A stretch of 64,000 nt of DNA from the NCBI RefSeq assembly GCF_038003045.1, contig NZ_JBBOOK010000001.1:310001-374000 (forward strand), read 5' to 3'. The stretch comes from Sporosarcina sp. FSL W7-1349 (GTDB lineage: Bacteria; Bacillota; Bacilli; Bacillales_A; Planococcaceae). The notes below the pieces were generated by a model. The model was not told the DNA's origin. It made no database searches and worked only from the letters and a program-made list of their open reading frames with translations. This document shows, piece after piece, positions 44,194 through 52,777 of the stretch. The position numbers and the translations under genes are program-made. How positions within the stretch are numbered: position 1 is the first letter of the stretch; each line of letters opens with the position of its first letter.

Positions 44194-45015
44194 TTGGGGT
44201 TTACAAAAAAACTTTTTGCGACAGGAGAATTTGCAGATTTATGTGGTGTGAAAAAGCAAACGCTTTTTCATTATGATGAAATCGGTCTTTTAAAACCAGA
44301 GTATAAAAACGAAAATGGGTATCGCTATTATTCCGTTCAACAAGCAGAGGTTTTTAGCGTGATTGAAATGCTAAAAGAAATTGGTATGCCTTTAGCAGAA
44401 ATTAAAAACTTTTTACATTTCAAAACACCAAAGGAAACCATTGCATTATTAACGGAAAAAGAAGAGATGATGAAAAAGAAAATCATGAAAATGCAGCGTA
44501 CACAGCTAATTATACAAAACAAGAAAAAGCATATTGAAGAAGCATTACGGTTGAATTTTGATCGGTTTACAATAGAAAAAATGGGAACAGAATACTATGT
44601 ATTAAGTGAAAGTATTTTAAACTGCTCTGATAAAGAATTTACGAAGTTGATTATGTCGTTTATTAAATATACAAAGCGAGAAAGACTTGATACTGGCTAT
44701 CCTATTGGAGGTTTGATTCGTCAAGAGCAGGTAGAGGAGGGAGATTACTGGAATTATTCGCATTTTTATATGCGTGTGGCTCAATCTGATTTAGCAGAAC
44801 CTTTTATCAAAAAAGCCGGAAAATACGTTGTTGGCTATCATAAAGGAAGTTATGTGACGATTCAAGAAACCTATAAAAAAATGAAAAATTATTTGGATAA
44901 GGAAGGGTATCGTATTTGTGGTGATAGTTTTGAGGAGTATGTAATTGATGAGGTAAGTGTAAGTGGGGAAAATAATTATGTAACAAAAATAATGATACAA
45001 GTAGAAGAAAAGTAA
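44194..45015 (+). CDS. MerR-family transcriptional regulator
   Basis: 273 residues, TTG start after GAGGTG. An N-terminal MerR winged helix (ATGEFADLCGVKKQTLFHYD, EIGLLKPEYKNENGYRYYS) and a coiled-coil dimer helix (about 75-115) precede a GyrI-like effector domain in the C-terminal half. The layout equals BmrR-type drug sensors, which activate an adjacent efflux gene by twisting a long-spacer promoter. Its partner should be the divergent MATE pump. Confidence 0.88.
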   Translation: MGFTKKLFATGEFADLCGVKKQTLFHYDEIGLLKPEYKNENGYRYYSVQQAEVFSVIEMLKEIGMPLAEIKNFLHFKTPKETIALLTEKEEMMKKKIMKMQRTQLIIQNKKKHIEEALRLNFDRFTIEKMGTEYYVLSESILNCSDKEFTKLIMSFIKYTKRERLDTGYPIGGLIRQEQVEEGDYWNYSHFYMRVAQSDLAEPFIKKAGKYVVGYHKGSYVTIQETYKKMKNYLDKEGYRICGDSFEEYVIDEVSVSGENNYVTKIMIQVEEK

Positions 45016-45087
45016 GCAAGCTGCTCCTTTTTTCAACCGTTTTAGTTTTCTTAAAGCACTTCATAACCATTACTAAGTAAATGAAAC

Positions 45088-45123
45088 GCGACCTGTCCCC
45101 AGATAGCAGACAGGTCGCTTTTT
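45088..45123 (+). terminator. Terminator between merR-like and CAP genes
   Basis: GCGACCTGTC (45088-45097) with GACAGGTCGC (45109-45118), then TTTTT on the plus strand. Confidence 0.85.
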
Positions 45124-45131
45124 CGATTCGT

Positions 45132-46349
45132 TTATTCCATATATCCAGCGGGGTCCGCTTCCACTCCAAACCATACATGGGCATATCCGTCGTGTATGCC
45201 GACGCCCATTACGGTCAAGTCTGCCCAAAATCCGTTTCCAATAATGACGTTGTTATGACCAGGAGAGCCTTGCCAAAGGCCAAGTGTCCCAGCAGGGCTC
45301 AATTTTGGGCTGGCGTAAGCAGATATTTCAAATCCGTTTCCTTGATAGCTTGTAAGTTCTTTTGGTTTATTCCACATTCCTTCTGCATATTCATGATCGC
45401 CGGTATAACATACAGGGCTCCATGTCCCGTTGGCTGACCAACTGTGTAAATTACAACTTTCGCCACGGCCGTCAACACTGTTCTTATTGTAGTAGTGGAT
45501 GGAATCATTCACATGGGTTCTTGCGACTGTTGTCATTGATTTTGAGATAGGTAATGGCTTGAGTCCCAATGATTCACGATATTCGTTAATTAAGCGGGCA
45601 AGCTCTTTTTCATCTTCTGTAAGAGTGTCTGAATCGACTAAATAAGGCTTTTTTGTAGCTGCAGGTTGTTCATTGACTTTCCCATTATTATTGCTAGTTG
45701 TCTGACTGTCGTTTTTATTCGATACAGGGGCTTGTTCAACGGAAATTTTGTTATTCAGTGCTTGAATGGCAGATGTAATTTTCCCCAATGCCTGTCTTTT
45801 TGAAGCAATTGACTTACGGGCGGCAGCAATATCGTTTCTGTTTCGGTTTAATTTGTTTTTTATCTCGGTATACTTTTGATTGATCTTTGTAATTTCATTT
45901 TTAAGAGAGGCCGCTTTTGTTTGAAGTTGCTTATATTTATCTTGTAATGCGGCTAATCCCTTCGAGTATTCCGCTTTTTGATTTTTTGACCCCTTTAATA
46001 GGGCGTTGTTATTTTTCCGGTAATCTTTTATCTGTTGATTCAAAGTTGAGATTTGTTTTCGCTGAGCTGTGAATTTTGATTGCAAGACGTCTAGTTCGGC
46101 TCTTATTTTTTGAGCATCCAAGGTTAGCGTTTTATTAGTAGTCAGCAAAGAATTTAATTTTGCTTGATCGTTCTTTATTTGCTGAGAAACCTTATTTTGC
46201 TCTGTTACTAATGATTGGCGTTCAGCGTTGTATGTATCAATTGGATTTGCCGCTTCTGTGACAGATGGCACGATAATCCCAATTGTTATGACGCTAATGA
46301 TTACCATGCAACTGTAGATTAATTTTCTATACAGTCTTTCCATTCCCAT
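45132..46349 (-). CDS. Secreted CAP/SCP-domain protein with N-terminal coiled coil
   Basis: About 405 residues. Three ATGs stand in a row (46355, 46349, 46343); the middle one has the best spacing (7 nt) to AAGGGGG. A signal peptide (LIYSCMVIISVITIGIIVPS to EAA) is followed by about 180 residues of Lys/Gln/Asn-rich coiled coil. A linker then leads to a CAP domain (LARLINEYRESLGLKPLPIS, HVNDSIHYYN, CNLHSWSANGTWSPVCY, SPGHNNVIIG). CAP domains are found in secreted proteins; YkwD-type Bacillus proteins share this end. Function unknown. Confidence 0.8.
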   Translation of the reverse strand: MGMERLYRKLIYSCMVIISVITIGIIVPSVTEAANPIDTYNAERQSLVTEQNKVSQQIKNDQAKLNSLLTTNKTLTLDAQKIRAELDVLQSKFTAQRKQISTLNQQIKDYRKNNNALLKGSKNQKAEYSKGLAALQDKYKQLQTKAASLKNEITKINQKYTEIKNKLNRNRNDIAAARKSIASKRQALGKITSAIQALNNKISVEQAPVSNKNDSQTTSNNNGKVNEQPAATKKPYLVDSDTLTEDEKELARLINEYRESLGLKPLPISKSMTTVARTHVNDSIHYYNKNSVDGRGESCNLHSWSANGTWSPVCYTGDHEYAEGMWNKPKELTSYQGNGFEISAYASPKLSPAGTLGLWQGSPGHNNVIIGNGFWADLTVMGVGIHDGYAHVWFGVEADPAGYME

Positions 46350-46536
46350 TCCCATTCCCCCTTGTTTATCCGGTAACTATAGCATAGTACATTTGGTAGG
46401 GATTGGCTATGGTTGTCGGGATAAATCTATGTGATGAAAAAGTGGTGTAAAACGGTAAATTAAATGACTTTTGGAATAGCTATTTCGACTAGAAAAGTGT
46501 ATGTGTCTTTTGGCAGGATAATTTTCTATCCCAAAC

Positions 46537-46576
46537 AAAAACCGCACCCTGAGCATTAAGCCGAAGTGCGGTTTTT
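46537..46576. terminator. Bidirectional terminator
   Basis: AAAAACCGCAC (46537-46547) and GTGCGGTTTTT (46566-46576) give an 11-bp stem with T runs in both directions. It ends the NCS1 permease transcript (minus strand). Confidence 0.85.
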
Positions 46577-46591
46577 CCATGGTATTCATTT

Positions 46592-48040
46592 TTAGGCAAT
46601 CCAATCTTCTTTCGGGATATCATTCGCTTCTTTCTTCATATAATAACGACCTTTCGTCGTGATGCCGAGGACGATGGTCAAAATTGCAGCCAGGAGTGCT
46701 GCGAAGAACGCTGCCGTACTTTGCAGGAATGTGCCCATATAGCCGAGCGCGGCAATCGTCCCAAGTACAGTCGGCACGATCAACGATACAACCCCGACTG
46801 GATTCCATTTATATAGATTTTCCTGTCGCGATTCGTAATAGCGAGGACCGATTTTCAGCCATTTCTTGAGGACCAGTGCATCGGTCACCAGAACCGCCGC
46901 CCAACTCATCAATGCGACGCCTTGGAAAGTCATAGCGGTATCGAGATGATCGATAATGCCACCGAGCATCAGGATCATAGCTGTGACGCCTCCCACGACT
47001 ACCCAGAAACGGCGGCCTGGCGTAAAGCCGAATACGTTTTCAAAAAAGCTCGATAGGGACAGCGAGCTGCTGTAAATATTGGTGACGTTGATGCGGATCT
47101 GTGTGAGCAATGTAAACAACACACCGCCGAGCCCTAATAGGACGACAATGTAAACGCCCGGGTTTGATTCACCAAGTGTGACACCGAACCAAATCCCGAG
47201 GCCGCCCATCACGCCAAAACAGAAAATTTGTGGAATAAAACCGATGGCGATGGAACCGATTTTCAAGTCTTTCGGTTTTAAAAAACGTGCGTAATCCGAT
47301 GCGATCAACGCGGTTAGTCCCATAATGCCGTGCTGCATTCCTATGCATAACAGCAATGCCGTTCCACCGATTTGGACGCCTTCGGGCATATAGGTCCAGA
47401 AACTGCCGTCGTACAGTGACGTGCGGTTGAACGTGAGGACAATTGCGGTGATCAAGAAGACGGCGAAAAGCGGCAATGACCATTTTTGTAGTTTGTCCAA
47501 TTGTTTAATGCCGAACCAGTTTAATGGAATGACCACTGAACCGAAGACGACAATCAAGAGCCACATGGGGATGGCGGGGAAATAAGCATGGACAGCAGTG
47601 ACCAAGATCATGCCTTCAAAGGCACAATACATGATGAAATTCGAGGCGTAGATTAATGAGGTTAAGGAGGCCCCGATGTAACCGAATCCTCCGCGGGATA
47701 ATAAATTGACGTTCATGCCGGATTTTGCTGACAGATAAACGATGAAGCTTCCGAGGAGGCCTGCGACAATAATGGCATAGGTTGCCGAAATGATGGCATT
47801 CGCTGCTCCAAATTGCAATGCCATGACGCTGCCCATCTGGAAATAGAAAATAGCAGTTGCGATGCCGAATGTGATATTGGTGATGCTTAACCATCCCATT
47901 TTACGTTCTTCACGTGGGACACGGTCAAATGAATAGTCACCCGTTGTTTCTTCTCCGTGGCGTAAACTAGGTTCTCGTAAGTTTTTTTCTCGTAAGTCTC
48001 GTTCTCGTACATGTTGATCTGCAGTAATATCAGATCGCAT
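46592..48040 (-). CDS. NCS1-family cytosine/purine-type permease
   Basis: 482 residues, about twelve membrane helices. An N-terminal soluble segment rich in Arg/Glu (with repeated RE-DL/KNL text) is followed by GWLSITNITFGIATAIFYFQ, SRGGFGYIGASLTSLIYASN and a GGIIDHLDTAMTFQGVALMS block, as in CodB-like transporters. It takes up a nucleobase or hydantoin-like compound with a cation. The start ATG follows AAAGGA. No metabolic gene is next to it to reveal the substrate. Confidence 0.82.
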   Translation of the reverse strand: MRSDITADQHVRERDLREKNLREPSLRHGEETTGDYSFDRVPREERKMGWLSITNITFGIATAIFYFQMGSVMALQFGAANAIISATYAIIVAGLLGSFIVYLSAKSGMNVNLLSRGGFGYIGASLTSLIYASNFIMYCAFEGMILVTAVHAYFPAIPMWLLIVVFGSVVIPLNWFGIKQLDKLQKWSLPLFAVFLITAIVLTFNRTSLYDGSFWTYMPEGVQIGGTALLLCIGMQHGIMGLTALIASDYARFLKPKDLKIGSIAIGFIPQIFCFGVMGGLGIWFGVTLGESNPGVYIVVLLGLGGVLFTLLTQIRINVTNIYSSSLSLSSFFENVFGFTPGRRFWVVVGGVTAMILMLGGIIDHLDTAMTFQGVALMSWAAVLVTDALVLKKWLKIGPRYYESRQENLYKWNPVGVVSLIVPTVLGTIAALGYMGTFLQSTAAFFAALLAAILTIVLGITTKGRYYMKKEANDIPKEDWIA

Positions 48041-48180
48041 TCAATCAAGTCCTTTCTATATTCTTTTTTAACATTCTTTGTCTCAGTGAACAGTAGACAG
48101 GGGGTGCTGCAGATCTTATGGAGGAAAAAAGCGGTTTTCAAGCTAAGAGGACGTCAGCATTCTGTTGATTCACCACGGAC

Positions 48181-48242
48181 AAAAAAAGCAGTGATTACTT
48201 CCACCCAGACGTCTGCTGGAGCGGATCAGATCACTCTGCTTT
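48181..48242 (-). terminator. Terminator hairpin in the leader of the NCS1 permease gene
   Basis: On the minus strand a long hairpin (GCAGAGTGAT pairing with ATCACTGC, inner CCAGCAGACGTCTGG) is followed by TTTTTTT. A -10-like TAAAAT lies just upstream (48251-48246). About 140 bp separate it from the permease start. It could be a leader attenuator or the end of a roughly 70-nt RNA. No known riboswitch sequence was recognised. Confidence 0.55.
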
Positions 48243-48403
48243 ATATTTTAACATATTTCTGTTTAAATAATGGATTTTCTTCACCAAGTCGTACTATTTT
48301 CCTATATAATTTCATGGGGTAACGATATTAAATATAGGCGAAAGTAGAGGCTTTCTAGTCGTATATAGCATATTCTAAATCGAAAGCAAAGGAGGAAAAA
48401 ATA

Positions 48404-48586
48404 ATGGTGCGATTTGATTTTGATTACGACGATTATGGGAGACGTCACAGAAGACGACGTCCGCATTTTCAATATCCATTTTACCCATTTTATCCAACCT
48501 ATCCAATCTACCCGCCGTACTACCGCTATCCCTACAATCGTTATCCTTACTATCACCAACCATATAACCGTCCATATGGCTATTAA
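48404..48586 (+). CDS. Tyr/Pro/Arg-rich small protein, spore-coat-like
   Basis: 60 residues: an acidic-aromatic start (MVRFDFDYDDYGRRHRRRR) and a tail of YP repeats (YPFYPTYPIYPPYYRYPYNR). AAAGGAGGAAAAAAT precedes the ATG, and a strong terminator follows. Low-complexity Tyr-rich peptides like this are common spore coat or crust proteins in Bacillales, cross-linked through tyrosine. A sigma-K-like -10 (CATATTCTA, 48369-48377) is in the right place, but no good -35. No homologue recognised. Confidence 0.6.
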   Translation: MVRFDFDYDDYGRRHRRRRPHFQYPFYPFYPTYPIYPPYYRYPYNRYPYYHQPYNRPYGY

Positions 48587-48613
48587 TATAGAAGATGTTA
48601 TTGAATTAAAAAA

Positions 48614-48660
48614 CAAGGACCGACAGAATCTTAGGATTAGATACTGTCGGTCCCTTTTTA
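48614..48660 (+). terminator. Terminator after the coat-like gene
   Basis: GGACCGACAG (48617-48626) with its complement at 48644-48653, then CTTTTTATTTATTTTT. Confidence 0.9.
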
Positions 48661-48878
48661 TTTATTTTTGCTAACTTATCCAAAGAAACAAATTCTGGTT
48701 TCTTGCCCTTGATACGGTTTTTTCCGGCTTATCGGTTCTGTATGCCTCCATTAGCAGTCATATTACCTCGAAATATCAGACTATAATAATTTCATTGAAT
48801 ACTCATTATAGTATAATGGGTAACAGGTTAGCTTTTGGGAGAGATATGTCTATGAAATCATATTTGGGGAGTGAGAGT

Positions 48879-49322
48879 ATGACAAACAAAGCAGTAAATA
48901 AGGTAGGGGTAACGATTGGCTCGCTTCAATTTGTGGTCGAACGGGGAAAAATTAAAGAATTCGCGCTCGCCATAGGGGATGACAACCCTCTTTATTATGA
49001 CGTGGAGACCGCACGTGCGGTAGGATTTAGAGATGTCCCGATTCCTCCCACCTTTCCGACGGTGCTTGAGATGTGGGGAGGCCTCGATTTTGAAGCGCTT
49101 TTCGAAGTGCTTGAAATGAATCCGCTGAAAGTGCTCCATGGCGAGCAGGAATATACGTATCTCAAGGATATTTGTGCAGGCGATGAAATTACGGGGCAGA
49201 TACGTGTGAAAGCGGATGAAGTGAAACGGGCAATGCGGCTAGTGACATTAGAAGGGGAATTTGTGAATCAACAAATGGAAGTAGTACTCCTATCGAAGAG
49301 TGTGGTCATTGAACGGATGTAA
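48879..49322 (+). CDS. MaoC-like dehydratase, N-terminal-type (FAS1-like dehydratase) domain protein
   Basis: 147 residues from ATG 48879, which has GGGGAGTGA just upstream; earlier in-frame starts lack a ribosome site. A hotdog domain of the MaoC N-terminal type (GSLQFVVERGKIKEFALAIG, DVPIPPTFPTVLEMWG). This half usually lacks the catalytic motif and pairs with a C-terminal-type partner, here the next gene. Together they hydrate or dehydrate (R)-3-hydroxyacyl thioesters. Confidence 0.82.
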   Translation: MTNKAVNKVGVTIGSLQFVVERGKIKEFALAIGDDNPLYYDVETARAVGFRDVPIPPTFPTVLEMWGGLDFEALFEVLEMNPLKVLHGEQEYTYLKDICAGDEITGQIRVKADEVKRAMRLVTLEGEFVNQQMEVVLLSKSVVIERM

Positions 49323-49379
49323 TTCGTTTATATTGGATGAAAGTGAACAGAAGTCCATGATGAAAAAGGAGGATTTTCT

Positions 49380-49763
49380 ATGCAAATATTAGAACCGATT
49401 GAAAAACCCGAAATCACACATCAACAACTCGTCAAATATGCGGGAGCCTCTGGTGATTTTAATCCCATCCATACCGTTGTCCCTGTTGGAGAGGCGGCTG
49501 GATTGGGAGGCGTGATCGCTCATGGAATGTTGGCAATGGGATTTGCCGGACAAGCCCTTGCGCAATGGTTTCCACGCAAAAATCTTCGTAATTTTAAGGT
49601 GAGATTCAAAAAGATGACCCGTCCTGGGGAGAAATTGACGATTTCAGGAAGTGTATTGGAAGAGGTGGAACGGGACGGCGAAGTGTGGTTAATCGGTAAG
49701 GTGATTGTCGCAAGCGAGGAAGAAACGAAGCTCGACGGACGATTCGAAGTTATTAAAGAATAG
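49380..49763 (+). CDS. MaoC-family (R)-hydratase, catalytic half
   Basis: 127 residues after an AAAAAGGAGG site. It carries the hydratase-2 motif region YAGASGDFNPIHT followed by GVIAHGMLAMGFAGQALAQW, holding the Asp/His catalytic pair. Forms a two-subunit enzyme with the gene 57 bp upstream, comparable in layout to HadAB. The SDR downstream could supply the matching reductase or dehydrogenase. Confidence 0.85.
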   Translation: MQILEPIEKPEITHQQLVKYAGASGDFNPIHTVVPVGEAAGLGGVIAHGMLAMGFAGQALAQWFPRKNLRNFKVRFKKMTRPGEKLTISGSVLEEVERDGEVWLIGKVIVASEEETKLDGRFEVIKE

Positions 49764-49820
49764 GAATCTTGCTGAGTATTTATTGAATAAAACGTACTAA
49801 AAAAGAAAGGTGTGTGTAAA

Positions 49821-50603
49821 ATGGATTTAGGATTGAAGGATAAAGTCGCGCTTATTACAGGTGGAAGTAAAGGAATCGGTTTTGAAACGGCCCTTACCTT
49901 AGCTGGAGAAGGTGCGAAAGTAGCGATCTGTGGAAGAAACGAAGAAGCACTACTGGAAGCTTCCCAAAAAATCTATGAAAAGACAGGAACCCGACCACTG
50001 CATGTAGTGGGGGATGTTACGGTGGAAGAAGATTGCAAGCGCATCGTCAATGAGACAGCAAGTCATTTTGGCGGGGTGGATATTTTGGTGAATAACGCCG
50101 GGACGAGTTCAGCGAATCCCTTTGAAGAGGTGGATGCCTCTCTTTGGCAATATGATCTCGACTTGAAATTATTCGGGGCCATTCATTGTGCCAAAGCCGC
50201 AATCCCGTTCATGCGTGAAAAGGGAGGCGGCGCCATTTTGAATGTAACGGCAGCCATCGCCAAAACGCCATCCGCCTCTTCGTTGCCAACTACTGTCAGC
50301 AGGGCTGCGGGAATGGCGTTGACGAAGGCGATGAGCAAAGATTTGGGACCGGATAACATCCGCGTCAATACGGTTTGCATCGGACTGATCCGAAGTGATC
50401 AAATCGAAAAGCTGTGGAAAAAGACTGCGCCGGATCTGACTTTCGAAGAATACAGCCATGATGATAGACACCAAATTCCGCTAGGTCGGATCGGGGAGAC
50501 GGAAGAAGCGGCCAAAGCGATTGCATTTCTCGTCTCCGACGCTGCTTCCTACATCTCGGGGACATCACTTAATATTGATGGAGGAAAGGCTGGAGTTTTA
50601 TAA
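49821..50603 (+). CDS. SDR-family protein with altered catalytic triad
   Basis: 260 residues from ATG 49821 (AAAGG 10 nt upstream; the GTG at 49812 is too close to that site). NAD(P)-binding TGGSKGIGFETA and NNAGTSSANPF are normal. Aligned to FabG by the fixed 13- and 4-residue spacings from the N-V-T-A segment, the Ser-Tyr-Lys triad becomes A144, T157 and R161 (SLPTTVSRAAG). The substrate loop and end (GTSLNIDGGKAGVL) are normal. Either an unusual subgroup or not a standard oxidoreductase. Third gene of a MaoC-MaoC-SDR unit. Confidence 0.82.
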   Translation: MDLGLKDKVALITGGSKGIGFETALTLAGEGAKVAICGRNEEALLEASQKIYEKTGTRPLHVVGDVTVEEDCKRIVNETASHFGGVDILVNNAGTSSANPFEEVDASLWQYDLDLKLFGAIHCAKAAIPFMREKGGGAILNVTAAIAKTPSASSLPTTVSRAAGMALTKAMSKDLGPDNIRVNTVCIGLIRSDQIEKLWKKTAPDLTFEEYSHDDRHQIPLGRIGETEEAAKAIAFLVSDAASYISGTSLNIDGGKAGVL

Positions 50604-50762
50604 ATATCCTTGCATCCGAGCCGGTCGATCGGCATTTTATATCGCTTCTAGAAGTTTTTTTATTAGATGAAAAAATAAATTGAAAATATACATTATATAC
50701 CTCTATACATTAAAAAACCTTTCTATTACTATATAGAAATTGATATGTGTAGAGGTGTTATT

Positions 50763-52442
50763 GTGAAGAAGTCTATAATTTTAGCGTTCGGTTTGTTTTC
50801 TTTTCTGCTGACGATGTCTGATGTCCAAGCTGCCAGTTGGCAAGAAGGTGACGTAATCACAGGTACTTTTATGCCAAAAGTGGTCGATACAAACACCATT
50901 ACAATTGAAGAAGATGCACGAGTGACATTTACATTAAAAGATAATGAAGATGAACACGAGTATAGTTTTCTTACAGATTATAACGTGATGTTGTTTGACA
51001 GCATGGAGCAGAAAATTGCATCTATATCAACCTATCGTGCCGATGACGATCAAGAAAAAACGGTGCTACCCGTGAATTTTAAAAAAGGCACATATCGAGT
51101 CAAGGTTGCTGGTACGGGGGTGGATTCTCAAGGTGATTATGCCGTGAGCTTTAAAACGGGTCCAATTGTAGGGAATGATTTGGAGCCAAATAACGGAAAA
51201 TCAACGGCAACCCCCTATAATATCGGTGAAACCTACCAAGGCGATTTGAATGGCTCAGTTTTTTCAAATGATAATGACCTATACAAAGTAGAAGTCCCGA
51301 CATTTGGGAAAGTAAAGGTTCAGCTGCAAAAGACAGAAGGCACATCGGTCGGGAATGCCCATTTTGATATGACTATTATCGATGAGAAGGATGTAAACAG
51401 ATTCTCCTTAACAAGTTTTTACGGCAATTTGAATGATATCGAAGTCTTACTCCAACCAGGCACGTACTATTTTAATATTCGTTTAGGAAACACAAAACAA
51501 GCCATTGCTAAATACACGTTTACAACTTATTTTGTACCGTTAAACGAACAGGATTGGGAAAGTGGGCGCAATACGAGTATAGCAAGAGCCGATGTGCTCG
51601 AAAATAACAAAACATATAATGGCTTTTGGTACAGTTCACCTTATGCCCATTCGCAGACGCACGATTATTACAAGTACACATTGGCGAAGGATGCAAAAGT
51701 GACGTTTATTGCCGATTCACCTGGAACTTTAGGGGAACTCACTTTTTTAGATGAAAACGGTGTACAGTTGCCATATCTCGGTTACGTAAACAGTGACACG
51801 AGTAAAATCATTACGACAAAAGAGTTGGAAGCCGGGACGTATTATTTGATTTATTACTCACGCCACGGAGGAAGAAAAGGCTATGAAGGGTATAATATCA
51901 AGTTGCGTATCGAAAGCTTTTCTGACGTTCCCGCGACACATTTGTATTACGAACCAATTGAAGCACTTGCACAATTAGGTATCAATAAAGGGTATATGGA
52001 TGGCACGTTCCATCCGCATGAAGCGATTCAACGAAAGCATGTCTTTGCTTTACTAAACCGTGTTGAGGGATTATCATTGTCAAAAATACGTGCAATGAAA
52101 ACTTTCAAGGATGTAACTGTCAAGCATCCAAATTACCCGGAAATGAAAGCTTTTTATGAAGCCGGGATCATTGACGGAAACGGTTCATACCTAAATCCCG
52201 GGTCAAACTTGACGCGCGCACAACTAGCAAAAATTTTAGTGAATACGTTTGATTTAAAAATGAATGGCGAAGGGATGCTTTTCAGTGATGTGAATCCAGC
52301 AAATAGCTTTTATGAATATATTCAAATTCTAGCAAGCAATGGGATCACCATAGGGTCAAACGGAAAATTCATGCCAAACGATCCAGTCACAAGACAGCAT
52401 TTCTCGGTGTTCTTATTACGAACATTGGAATTGAAATCTTAA
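50763..52442 (+). CDS. S-layer homology domain surface protein
   Basis: 559 residues from GTG 50763 (AGAGGTG 5 nt upstream). Signal peptide ending near VQAASW. Residues about 30-370 are two to three beta-rich repeats resembling pre-peptidase C-terminal domains (e.g. NDLEPNNGKSTATPYNIGET, DNDLYKVEVP). Three SLH domains follow, starting near 386 (FSDVPATHLYYEPIEALAQL), 447 (FKDVTVKHPNYPEMKAFYEA) and 506 (FSDVNPANSFYEYIQILASN), which anchor to pyruvylated cell wall polymer. It is flanked by two copies of an SDR 3' end. Confidence 0.88.
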   Translation: MKKSIILAFGLFSFLLTMSDVQAASWQEGDVITGTFMPKVVDTNTITIEEDARVTFTLKDNEDEHEYSFLTDYNVMLFDSMEQKIASISTYRADDDQEKTVLPVNFKKGTYRVKVAGTGVDSQGDYAVSFKTGPIVGNDLEPNNGKSTATPYNIGETYQGDLNGSVFSNDNDLYKVEVPTFGKVKVQLQKTEGTSVGNAHFDMTIIDEKDVNRFSLTSFYGNLNDIEVLLQPGTYYFNIRLGNTKQAIAKYTFTTYFVPLNEQDWESGRNTSIARADVLENNKTYNGFWYSSPYAHSQTHDYYKYTLAKDAKVTFIADSPGTLGELTFLDENGVQLPYLGYVNSDTSKIITTKELEAGTYYLIYYSRHGGRKGYEGYNIKLRIESFSDVPATHLYYEPIEALAQLGINKGYMDGTFHPHEAIQRKHVFALLNRVEGLSLSKIRAMKTFKDVTVKHPNYPEMKAFYEAGIIDGNGSYLNPGSNLTRAQLAKILVNTFDLKMNGEGMLFSDVNPANSFYEYIQILASNGITIGSNGKFMPNDPVTRQHFSVFLLRTLELKS

Positions 52443-52450
52443 ACAATCGA

Positions 52451-52513
52451 GCTACATCCTACATCCCGTGGACATCGCTTAATATGGACGGAGGAAAGGC
52501 CGGGGTCTTATAG
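52451..52513 (+). pseudogene. Duplicate of an SDR gene 3' end
   Basis: 63 bp that align without gaps to 50541-50603, the last codons of the SDR gene, at roughly 80% identity. The reading is SYIPWTSLNMDGGKAGVL then TAG, against SYISGTSLNIDGGKAGVL then TAA. Most differences are at third positions, so it is the end of a diverged paralogue, not a recent copy. It lies right after the SLH gene. Confidence 0.8.
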
Positions 52514-52663
52514 ACGTCGGCTTTTTCGCGTGACCAATATTCCTTCAAAATGGGCGAAGTCATGTCGTTATCCCTCTCTCTAATTCATACATATAAAATA
52601 GAAACCAATTGTTTGTAATAGCTTTCATTCATCCCAAATCCAAAACTTCGTAAAACATTTTCT

Positions 52664-52707
52664 CCTATGCTATCATGGTAACGTCATTCTGTGTCTAATA
52701 GCATAGG
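52664..52707. promoter_or_regulatory. Promoter-overlapping inverted repeat upstream of ribA-like gene
   Basis: CCTATGCTA (52664-52672) and TAGCATAGG (52699-52707) are exact 9-bp arms. The left arm overlaps an extended -10 box TGCTATCAT (52668-52676). A second small hairpin GGGCA/TGCCC lies near 52729-52743. A repressor site or structured leader is possible. No FMN riboswitch signature was seen. Confidence 0.45.
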
Positions 52708-52777
52708 TGACTGTGAATGAAAACCAAAGGGCATCGTTTGCCCATCACTATAAATTTTAGATAGAAGGAATGATTTT

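Noticed and set aside
46592..48040. Purine-type riboswitch before the NCS1 permease
   Set aside because: The leader hairpin does not contain the conserved purine aptamer loops; only a terminator is supported.
48791..48811. Possible FadR box upstream of the MaoC pair
   Set aside because: The sequence has a TGA/TCA core but the outer half-sites do not match the TGAATGA/TCATTCA pattern.
52514..52777. FMN riboswitch upstream of the ribA-like gene
   Set aside because: No RFN element consensus could be read; only a 9-bp inverted repeat and a small hairpin are present.
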